A stretch of DNA of 64,000 nt, from contig DAOSJI010000001.1 of NCBI GenBank assembly GCA_035367155.1, positions 1 to 64,000 on the forward strand, in the 5' to 3' direction. Numbering within the stretch: position 1 is the first letter of the stretch; every line of letters starts with the position of its first letter. Source of the stretch: JAAYSA01 sp035367155. GTDB taxonomy: Bacteria; Bacillota_I; Bacilli_A; RFN20; CAG-826. Positions 1 through 7,052 of this stretch are shown here, in pieces. The position numbers and the translations under genes are program-made. Below the pieces are notes generated by a model. It was not told the origin of the DNA. It ran no database searches and saw only the letters and a list, made by a program, of their open reading frames with translations.

Positions 1-1659
1 AACTTTAATGCCCTTTTAGATGAAATTAGCACCGAACTTGGCCCAGAAGCCGTACCATTTGTATATCCACTTGGAAAAGTTGAAGGATTTGATGGCTTTA
101 TTAATGTTATTAACTTAAAAGCCCTCAAATTTGAAAAAAATAAAATGGTTGAAGCTGAAGTTCATGATGACAAAATGGATAAAGTTACTGAATTAAATAA
201 TGTATTAGCAGAAAAAGTCGCTCTTACAAGTGATGAACTGCTTGAAAAGTTCTTTGAAGGAACCCCATTAACTAAAGATGAAATCCGCAAGGGACTTCAT
301 ACTGCAATTATTAGCGGTGAACTTAAACCAATTTTAGTTGGCTCTATTAAAAACGATATTGCAGTTGAAACTGTTTTAGAAATGCTTATTAACTACATTC
401 CTGATCCAACAACCTTAAAACCATACAAAGGAAAAGATGAAGCTGGTAAAGAAGTAACAAGAAAGACTGATCCTAATGAACCATTTAGTGCTTATGTTTT
501 TAAAACAATGTTTGACCAATATAAAGGCGTTATTAATGTCATAAAAGTTTGTAGCGGTACACTTCGAGTTGGTGATGATATTTATGTTCCAAGCTCACAA
601 AGTAAACAACGCGTTGGCCAAATGTTTTCACTTTTTGGTGAAAGAATGGATAGTATTACCGAAGCATTTGCAGGTCAAATCGTTGCAATTACAAAATTAG
701 ACGATGTCTATACTGGTGATACGCTTTGTGATGTTAAGCAAGTTACTATTTATGCGCCTGCTAAACTTCCAACTCCTGTTTACTATAAGGCTCTTAAACC
801 TAAAAACCCACGAGACGAAGAAAAACTCTTTAGTTCTCTTACTAAACTAAAAGCAGAAGATCCAGTCCTTGATGTCACTCGTAATGTTGAAACAAAACAG
901 CTTCTAATAGGTGGCTTAAGTGATTCACACCTAGCTTTTATTCTAGAAAAGATTAACAATATATTCTCAATTGATGTTGATACCTTTGCACCTAAAATTG
1001 CATATCGCGAAACAATTAAAGGTACAACGACTGCTCCAGGTCGCTATATTAAGCAAAGTGGTGGTAGCGGCTTCTATGGCGTTGTTGAAATGCGCTTTGA
1101 ACCAAGTGGCAGTGATGAAAACGTTTTTGCTGAAGAAGTTTTCGGCGGTGCTGTCCCTAAAAACTATTTCCCTGCTGTTGAAAAAGGCTTTAGAGAATCA
1201 GTTCAACAAGGTCAACTTGCAGGCTTCCCAGTTGTAGGAATGAAAGCTGTCTTAACAGACGGAAAATATCACTCGGTTGATAGTAACGAACAAGCTTTTA
1301 GAATGGCGGCAATTCTTGCTTACCGCGAAGCTTATATGAAATGTAAACCAACACTTCTAGAACCAGTTATGAAGTTAACAATTTATGCTCATAACGAATT
1401 TACTGGTAACATCATGAACGATCTTAATCAACGTCGTGCCCGCGTTCAAAGCATTGATGAAAGAGCTAATCATATGCAAGAAATCGTTGCTTTAGTTCCA
1501 GAAGCAGAAACGCTTGAATATGCTTCAACGCTTCGCGTTTTAAGTCAAGGAAGTGCTACTTTTGATCGTGAATTTGATTCGTATCAAGAAGTACCTTCAT
1601 ATTTAATTGATGGAATTATTAAAACTGATTCTCGCTTAGACAATAAAGACGCTAAATAA
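1..1659 (+). CDS. fusA: Elongation factor G-like GTPase (EF-G2 type), 5' end cut by window
   Basis: The reading frame is open from base 1, so the gene starts upstream and its P-loop and switch regions are not visible. What remains starts in the G-prime region, then shows domain II (DQYKGVINVIKV, then LRVGDDIYV), domain III (LTKLKAEDPVLDV, LLIGGLSDSHLAFILEKI), domain IV (GRYIKQSGGSGFYGVVEMRFEP) and domain V (EPVMKLTIYA, NDLNQRRARVQS). The family is the ribosomal translocase GTPase. The wording of domains III to V resembles the paralogous EF-G-like proteins (EF-G2) rather than the canonical str-operon EF-G, and no rpsL, rpsG or tuf is beside it. A short AT-rich inverted repeat (1664-1680) follows the stop. 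Confidence 0.88.
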   Translation, partial: NFNALLDEISTELGPEAVPFVYPLGKVEGFDGFINVINLKALKFEKNKMVEAEVHDDKMDKVTELNNVLAEKVALTSDELLEKFFEGTPLTKDEIRKGLHTAIISGELKPILVGSIKNDIAVETVLEMLINYIPDPTTLKPYKGKDEAGKEVTRKTDPNEPFSAYVFKTMFDQYKGVINVIKVCSGTLRVGDDIYVPSSQSKQRVGQMFSLFGERMDSITEAFAGQIVAITKLDDVYTGDTLCDVKQVTIYAPAKLPTPVYYKALKPKNPRDEEKLFSSLTKLKAEDPVLDVTRNVETKQLLIGGLSDSHLAFILEKINNIFSIDVDTFAPKIAYRETIKGTTTAPGRYIKQSGGSGFYGVVEMRFEPSGSDENVFAEEVFGGAVPKNYFPAVEKGFRESVQQGQLAGFPVVGMKAVLTDGKYHSVDSNEQAFRMAAILAYREAYMKCKPTLLEPVMKLTIYAHNEFTGNIMNDLNQRRARVQSIDERANHMQEIVALVPEAETLEYASTLRVLSQGSATFDREFDSYQEVPSYLIDGIIKTDSRLDNKDAK

Positions 1660-1708
1660 AAAGAAAATACTTTGTATTTTATGTTAAAATAAGGACGAGG
1701 TAATTAAA

Positions 1709-2143
1709 ATGAGTGAAAAATTCAAAATTAAGCTTAGTGAAAAAGCAAAAGTTATTTTAAAGAATGTTTGGGTTCCTGCCCTTTCTGTTTTCCTTTTACT
1801 TCTTGGCATTATTTTCCGTTTTGCCTTACCAGAAAACGTTCGAATTGGCGCAGCCTTTATTTTCTTTGTTATTACGATGATTGTAAGTTTACTTGCCCTT
1901 CTTCAACAAACAAGGAAGAACTTATATCAAAGACTATTACTAGCAGCACTTGTAATCACGGTAGTTTTACTTGTCTTTCAAATGATTAATGTTCTTGACT
2001 TAGGAGCAGATGCTACTACATTAAAGGTTGCACTTGAATATGTATTTCTTGCTCTTTTTAGTTTAACTGTTGTAGGTGTCGCTGTTTACTCAACTATTAT
2101 TGGCATCATGCTAGAAGATGCAATTGAACCAGTCGAAGATTAA
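1709..2143 (+). CDS. Small four-helix membrane protein of unknown function
   Basis: This 144-residue protein has a lysine-rich cytoplasmic start followed by four hydrophobic segments at about residues 21-40, 46-65, 72-92 and 105-132, and a short acidic tail (EDAIEPVED). No catalytic motif is visible and I do not recognise the family. It follows the EF-G-like gene by 49 nt with an acceptable ribosome binding site (GGACGAGG, 1693-1700) and is closed by a strong terminator, so it is either the last gene of that transcript or a single-gene unit. A role in the envelope is all that can be inferred. Confidence 0.7.
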   Translation: MSEKFKIKLSEKAKVILKNVWVPALSVFLLLLGIIFRFALPENVRIGAAFIFFVITMIVSLLALLQQTRKNLYQRLLLAALVITVVLLVFQMINVLDLGADATTLKVALEYVFLALFSLTVVGVAVYSTIIGIMLEDAIEPVED

Positions 2144-2162
2144 TAGAAAAAATACTTATAAC

Positions 2163-2190
2163 AAAAAAAGCCAATTTATTGGCTTTTTTT
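2163..2190 (+). terminator. Rho-independent terminator after the 1709 gene
   Basis: A perfect 12-bp stem (AAAAAAAGCCAA / TTGGCTTTTTTT) with a TTTA loop; the right arm itself provides the U tract. Confidence 0.88.
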
Positions 2191-2197
2191 GTTTCCT

Positions 2198-2227
2198 TTG
2201 ACTTTTTTTATATTCTTAAGTTAAAAT
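2198..2227 (+). promoter_or_regulatory. Promoter of the GPH sugar symporter gene
   Basis: A -35 TTGACT (2198-2203), an 18-nt spacer and a -10 TAAAAT (2222-2227). The -10 overlaps an in-frame ATG at 2226, which therefore cannot be the start. Transcription should begin near 2234, leaving a short leader with AAAGGA (2246-2251) before the ATG at 2262. Confidence 0.6.
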
Positions 2228-2261
2228 GAATTTGTATAAAATAGCAAAGGAAAATAATGTT

Positions 2262-3833
2262 ATGAACCTTTTTAAAACTTTTAAAGGCGATAAAGTACCG
2301 CTTTTAACAAAGATTGTTTATCCCTTTACTGGTATAGGTCGAGATGCCTCTTATACATTAGTGGCACTTTTTTTAATGACCTATGTCCAGTTTACTCTTG
2401 GAGGAGAGGGGGGATATGAGTCAAAAATGGCAGTCATTATTGCGATTATGTTTGTCTCTAGGATTTGGGATGGTGTTAATGATCCAATGATAGGAATGCT
2501 AATTGAGAATACTCATTGGAAGATGGGTAAATATAAACCCTGGATTTTAATAGGAGCGGTAACTAACTCAATTGTTCTAGCTCTTATGTTTAGTGTACGG
2601 GCGACTGGCTGGTGGTTTGTTGCCTTATTTGCAGTGTTCTATCTTCTTTGGGAGATTACTTTTACCTTTAATGATATTGCCTATTGGAGTATGCTACCTT
2701 CTTTATCAAAAGAAGAAAAAACAAGAAACCAACTTACAACGATGGTTGCAGTTGCTGCCAGTATTGGTGCTTTTACCGTTGGTGGCTTAGTTCCAATGAT
2801 TTTTCCAGGTAACGCAATTGCAAATTTCCGCTGGATCGGGATTGTTGTAGCAGCGGTATTTTTACTTTGTCAGCTCTTACTTGTCTTTACTTGTAAAGAA
2901 AAAGAGCGAACAGAAGTTGAACGAGAAGAAAAAATCACTCTAAAAGAAATGTTTGTTGTTGTTTGGAAAAATAAACAACTTTGGTGGATGATGATTATTA
3001 TTGTTCTCTATTACTTAGGTAGTGCACTTCTTAATGCCTTTGGCCTAAACTATTTCTATTTTGCCTATGGATATGGTGAAGGCGGACTAAAAATGTTTTA
3101 TTTTACAGTTGCCTATGCGCTTGGAACAATCGTAGCACAGGCAACATACCCGCTTTTTGCAAATAAAATGACGCGTTCTCAAATTTTGAGTGCGACATTT
3201 ATTACAATGATGGTAGGCTATGCTTCGATCTTTGTTTATGGTTTACTTCATGCTTTAGGTGTAACTGAGGCACCGAATATTTGGGTGATGTGCGTGATTG
3301 GTGTTCTAGTATTTGCTGCGCAAGGCTTATTTTATATGGCGCTACTCGTTATGGCGACTAACACCATCGAATATAACGAATGGAAAACAGGCGAAAGAAA
3401 AGAAAGTATTATCTTTAGTGCGCGTCCATTTGCCGCGAAAATTAGTAGTAGTTTCCAAACGCTTTTTGTCTACATCATTCTTTTAGCAGGTGGGATTTAC
3501 GCAATTACAAATCAAATTAGTCAAGTAGAAATTGATAAAGAACTTCAAGGACTAACGCAAGAGCAAACAGTTGCACTAGCCCAGTCTGCAATTGATGGAG
3601 CAACTAATCTTCCTGGCGTTTTAATTTCGCTTCTTGTTGGAATGACTGTAATTCCTGTAATTTTATTTATTGCTTCTTTTATCTTAATTAGAAAAAAATA
3701 CAAGATTGATGAAAAAGTCTATAAGAAACTTTGTGATGATATTGATGCTGGTAATGTCGGTATGCATAATGATCTAGATGCTCTTGTTGCCTCTTTAGAA
3801 ACGCAAAAGAAAGAAGAAGTAAAAACCGTTTAA
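2262..3833 (+). CDS. GPH-family (MelB-like) sugar:cation symporter
   Basis: This is a 523-residue polytopic protein of the glycoside-pentoside-hexuronide:cation symporter family within the MFS fold. About twelve hydrophobic segments can be read. The family signature follows helix 2 (RIWDGVNDPMIGML, then KMGKYKPW), where the conserved aspartates of this family couple cation and sugar. The C-terminal tail is cytoplasmic and charged (KYKIDEKVYKKL). The start at 2262 is chosen because AAAGGA lies 10 nt upstream and the in-frame ATG at 2226 sits inside the -10 box. The downstream GH2, GH36, galT and galK genes suggest that galactosides are the substrate, by context only. Confidence 0.87.
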   Translation: MNLFKTFKGDKVPLLTKIVYPFTGIGRDASYTLVALFLMTYVQFTLGGEGGYESKMAVIIAIMFVSRIWDGVNDPMIGMLIENTHWKMGKYKPWILIGAVTNSIVLALMFSVRATGWWFVALFAVFYLLWEITFTFNDIAYWSMLPSLSKEEKTRNQLTTMVAVAASIGAFTVGGLVPMIFPGNAIANFRWIGIVVAAVFLLCQLLLVFTCKEKERTEVEREEKITLKEMFVVVWKNKQLWWMMIIIVLYYLGSALLNAFGLNYFYFAYGYGEGGLKMFYFTVAYALGTIVAQATYPLFANKMTRSQILSATFITMMVGYASIFVYGLLHALGVTEAPNIWVMCVIGVLVFAAQGLFYMALLVMATNTIEYNEWKTGERKESIIFSARPFAAKISSSFQTLFVYIILLAGGIYAITNQISQVEIDKELQGLTQEQTVALAQSAIDGATNLPGVLISLLVGMTVIPVILFIASFILIRKKYKIDEKVYKKLCDDIDAGNVGMHNDLDALVASLETQKKEEVKTV

Positions 3834-3842
3834 AGGTAATTA

Positions 3843-3887
3843 AAAATAACAAAAACACCAGCAAAATGCTGGTGTTTTTGTTATTTT
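3843..3887. terminator. Bidirectional terminator between convergent genes
   Basis: A perfect 21-bp stem with a 3-nt AAA loop, A-rich on the left and T-rich on the right. It can end both the symporter transcript (plus) and the NYN-domain transcript (minus, ending at 3896). Confidence 0.9.
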
Positions 3888-3895
3888 AAGCCTCT

Positions 3896-4624
3896 TTATT
3901 CGCGGTTAATTGGGCGAATAAAGACGTCAAGACCTTCATTTCGTTTCTCAAAGCCATTCTTTAAGAAGAACTGAAGTGCCTTACCTTTAAAGCCGTAGTT
4001 ACGGGGGTCAAAGCCTGGATATTTACGAACAAGCGTATTGTTTGTATTACTCCAATAGGCCCAGCCATCATCATCAAGAGCATTTTCTGCAATTATATTT
4101 GAAAGAACTTCAATTAGGTCATCAAGTGGGATGATGCTGTCATCATCATTTTTACTTGATTTGGTTTTGAGTTTCTTTGTTTTGTCACGCATTTTCTTAA
4201 TTTTGTCTAGATAGACAAAAACTTCAACTGAATTTACGAGGCTAGTTGGTGTTTTACTTTCACCCATTCCGATAACAAATAAATTGTTTTCGCGAAGGCG
4301 TGAAACTAAGCGCGTAAAGTCGCTGTCGCTACTTACGATGACAAAACCGTCGACATTGCCAAGGTATAGAATATCCATTGCTTCTATAACGAGGGAAAAA
4401 TCACTTGTTGATTTACCACTTACTACACTGTATTGTTGCCGTTGGTCGAGATTGTATTTAATACATTGATTGCGCCATTTATTAAGGGCTGTACTACTCC
4501 AATCGCCATATATCCGTTTATATGATAATGTACCGTATTTGTTTGCTTCATCGTAAATTATTGATATATAATCTGGCGATATATTTTCGGCATCAATTAG
4601 TAGAGCAAGATGTTTTTCTGCCAT
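3896..4624 (-). CDS. NYN-domain (LabA/DUF88-type) predicted RNase with C-terminal OST-HTH/LOTUS-like domain
   Basis: This is a 242-residue cytoplasmic protein. Residues 1-145 form a NYN/PIN-like nuclease domain with the acidic metal-binding signatures LALLIDAENIS (N terminus), STSDFSLVIEAMDIL and VSSDSDFTRL. A lysine-rich linker leads to a C-terminal segment (about 165-240; IPLDDLIEVLSNII, then WSNTNNTLVRKYPGFDPRNYGFKGKALQFFLKN) that matches the OST-HTH/LOTUS RNA-binding module often found behind NYN domains. The start codon overlaps the stop of the GH2 gene (TAATG), with an AGGAGG ribosome binding site inside the end of that gene, so the two are translationally coupled. RNA cleavage is inferred from the fold; the target is unknown. 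Confidence 0.82.
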   Translation of the reverse strand: MAEKHLALLIDAENISPDYISIIYDEANKYGTLSYKRIYGDWSSTALNKWRNQCIKYNLDQRQQYSVVSGKSTSDFSLVIEAMDILYLGNVDGFVIVSSDSDFTRLVSRLRENNLFVIGMGESKTPTSLVNSVEVFVYLDKIKKMRDKTKKLKTKSSKNDDDSIIPLDDLIEVLSNIIAENALDDDGWAYWSNTNNTLVRKYPGFDPRNYGFKGKALQFFLKNGFEKRNEGLDVFIRPINRE

Positions 4625-6969
4625 TACTTTCCTCCTTTCTTTGTAACGTTAATAGTAAAAGTATACTCCTTATTATCGATATTTACACAAACTTTGCCTT
4701 TACCAGTCTTATTTAGACTGTGGATATAAAGAGTAATAGCACCTCCGTGAAGACTATGAAGTGCGCCTCCACTTACTCGAAGCGGTCCTTCAGTACTTAC
4801 TTTTAAGGGCGTAAAGTCATAAGGAACTCGCATCTTGGAGTTATCAACTTTTACAATCGTTAGTTTTGTTGTGTCATATGTTATATCGTTAATTAAAGTA
4901 TCTTTATCTAAATTAAATTCGTAGTCATATGTTTTTGAGGCACTTAAAGTGCGTTCACCGATTTTTTCGCCGTTTTTGTTGTAGGCAACAAAGCGGTAAT
5001 AACTAGCTTCCGATCCCCAAGAAGCAATATTTTCATTCCAAAGGACAACTAAATCATCGTATTTTAATTTAAAGCGCTTCATGCATAAGCCTAAATAAAT
5101 TAAATAGCGCTTTGGAATATTTGTTAGGCCATTAATCGCTCCATAATTAAAGATTTTCCCTAACTTGTTTTCTGTTCGCTTTTTAATTTTTGGGTAGCGA
5201 TACAAAAAGTTTTCACGGATAAAATAGTCGATTCTAAATGGAGGATGTGGAAGATGAGGAAAATTCTTTGTATCTGGATAGAAACGACGAATTAAGTGTT
5301 TGCCTAAATAAAGCTCTAAGTAGGCGGCATTACTCGCTACATAAAATGGAGTTAGTTTAGCTTCTGCAATATCACCTATATTAAAACTAAATGCAGGTTC
5401 AATAATTAATTCACTAGCATTTTGGACTCTATAAAAGTGACTTGCAAGTTTAGGTAGGCGATAACTATCTAAAATACCGTGATAGCAAATATGATCTCCG
5501 CTACCAAATTGGTAGTGGGTATAGTAGTCGTGCATACACCAAGGTGAAATACCTACGATATTATCATGTTCTAAGGTGTCATTTAGAACGCGGAGATGAC
5601 GATGAATATGTGAATCTTGATGTATAGGTTTATCACTAACTTTTGTAGAGAACATATGGCCGTTACATTCGCTAATAAAGTATGGTTTTTTAGTTTTGGT
5701 GATTTTGCTTTTCTTATCAACACCTTTATTTGTTCCATTATGTGAAAAATCGTTATAAGAATACATGTCTTCTAAATCGTTTGATTTTGCAAAATTACGA
5801 GTTCCTGAAGTTGGACGGCTTTGATCAAGAGATTTAGCTAGTTTTTGAGTTGCGATGTAAAGTTCATCATCGTCAGGACTTTCGTTAATACGTGTTGACC
5901 AAATTATAACTGATGGATGGTTAAAATCGCGTTTAATCATTCGTTCAACATTATCCAAATGTTTGTCTCGCCATTCTTTCTTTTTGCTAATGTGCTGCCA
6001 TCCTGGAGTTTCAACCATAACTAAAAGACCAAGTTCATCACACGCATTAAGGAAATGTTTGCTTTGCGGATAATGTGACATTCTAACAAAATTAACACCT
6101 AAATCTTTAAGAATTTTAACATCATCATATTGAAGATATTTTGTTGCTGCACCACCAATGTGTGGGTATGTTTCATGGCGGTTTAGTCCAATTAAGCGCA
6201 GTTTTGCACCGTTTAAGTATAAATGTTCGCCTATTGCTTCAATTGTTCTAAAGCCAAAAATGTATTGTTTATTTAAAGCAGAACTTTCGCTATCAATACA
6301 AGCAATTACTTTATATAGATGAGGATTATCTGGTGACCATGGCGTAATATTTTCTACTCGACCTTTGTTACCAGCAATGCTTGTTATAGTTTTATTAGTT
6401 GCTAAATCGACTATTTCATAATAAATAGTGTATCGTTCATTTTGTTTATTAATTAATATTGGTTCAAAAGAAATTTCACCAGTATGTTTTGCTACAATAC
6501 GTAGATCAACTAAATCGAATTCATCATAGTAAAGAATTGATACTTCCCGATATATACCTGCAAAAGAAAGATAATCAACTACTCCACCCCAAGGTGGCAT
6601 GTTTGGGTCTTCAGTTCCATCAACGATTACTTCTAATGTATTGCCCTTAGCTTTTAAATGTTTTGTGATATCAACTTCAAAAGGTAGGTAACCATAATTG
6701 AACTTACCTAAGTAAACGCCATTTAATGTAATTTCACAACTTACCATTACGCCTTCAAAGCGTAAAACTGATTTTAGAGTCTCTAACTCATCTTTTGGTT
6801 TAGAGCTATCAAAAGTAAGGCGATAAATACCTTTTTTTTGATAGACTTTTTCACTGAATGAAGAAAACGGCGTCTCAACTAAAGTATGAGGAATATCGAT
6901 TTCTTGAAATTTCTGATTTTCATCTGCTAGTTTAAATAACCAGCCAAAGTTTAAATGTTGTTTCATCAT
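4624..6969 (-). CDS. Glycoside hydrolase family 2, predicted beta-galactosidase
   Basis: This is a cytoplasmic enzyme of about 781 residues with no signal peptide. It has the GH2 order: N-terminal sugar-binding jelly roll (FGWLFKLADENQ to PFEVDITKHL), an Ig-like domain, then a TIM barrel beginning at LNGAKLRLIGLNRHETYPH. The acid/base region reads NHPSVIIWSTRINESPDDD and the nucleophile region KPYFISECNGHMFSTK, both with the expected Glu. Family members hydrolyse beta-galactosides or beta-glucuronides; the galactose context favours the former. The start is set at the ATG pair 6969/6966 because a TATAAT box (6979-6974 on the minus strand) lies inside the longer frame that begins at 7017, making a leaderless mRNA likely. 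Confidence 0.85.
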   Translation of the reverse strand: MMKQHLNFGWLFKLADENQKFQEIDIPHTLVETPFSSFSEKVYQKKGIYRLTFDSSKPKDELETLKSVLRFEGVMVSCEITLNGVYLGKFNYGYLPFEVDITKHLKAKGNTLEVIVDGTEDPNMPPWGGVVDYLSFAGIYREVSILYYDEFDLVDLRIVAKHTGEISFEPILINKQNERYTIYYEIVDLATNKTITSIAGNKGRVENITPWSPDNPHLYKVIACIDSESSALNKQYIFGFRTIEAIGEHLYLNGAKLRLIGLNRHETYPHIGGAATKYLQYDDVKILKDLGVNFVRMSHYPQSKHFLNACDELGLLVMVETPGWQHISKKKEWRDKHLDNVERMIKRDFNHPSVIIWSTRINESPDDDELYIATQKLAKSLDQSRPTSGTRNFAKSNDLEDMYSYNDFSHNGTNKGVDKKSKITKTKKPYFISECNGHMFSTKVSDKPIHQDSHIHRHLRVLNDTLEHDNIVGISPWCMHDYYTHYQFGSGDHICYHGILDSYRLPKLASHFYRVQNASELIIEPAFSFNIGDIAEAKLTPFYVASNAAYLELYLGKHLIRRFYPDTKNFPHLPHPPFRIDYFIRENFLYRYPKIKKRTENKLGKIFNYGAINGLTNIPKRYLIYLGLCMKRFKLKYDDLVVLWNENIASWGSEASYYRFVAYNKNGEKIGERTLSASKTYDYEFNLDKDTLINDITYDTTKLTIVKVDNSKMRVPYDFTPLKVSTEGPLRVSGGALHSLHGGAITLYIHSLNKTGKGKVCVNIDNKEYTFTINVTKKGGK

Positions 6970-6973
6970 GTAG

Positions 6974-7002
6974 ATTATAGCATGTTTCACTTGTGTGAAT
7001 AA
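6974..7002 (-). promoter_or_regulatory. Extended -10 promoter of the GH2 gene, apparently leaderless
   Basis: On the minus strand TGC-TATAAT (the TATAAT at 6979-6974) is followed after only CTAC by ATGATG (6969, 6966). A weak -35 (TTATTC, 7002-6997) lies 17 nt upstream. RNA would be expected to start at or within one or two bases of the initiation codons. Confidence 0.55.
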
Positions 7003-7017
7003 TGGAAAATGAAACAT
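6982..7017. promoter_or_regulatory. Candidate operator between divergent GH2 and GH36 genes
   Basis: Two nested inverted repeats lie in the 83-bp divergent region: an inner TTCAC-TTGT-GTGAA (6986-6999) over the -35 of the GH2 promoter, and outer half sites ATGTTTCA (6982-6989) and TGAAACAT (7010-7017). The geometry fits a sugar-responsive repressor controlling both promoters. No regulator gene is adjacent. Confidence 0.45.
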
Positions 7018-7052
7018 TATTTTGTTAAAATTATTCTAGAGAGGTAAATAAT

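Noticed and set aside
1664..1680. Hairpin AAAATAC-TTT-GTATTTT after the EF-G-like gene as a terminator
   Set aside because: The stem is only 7 bp and almost all A-T, with no real T tract after it; too weak to call.
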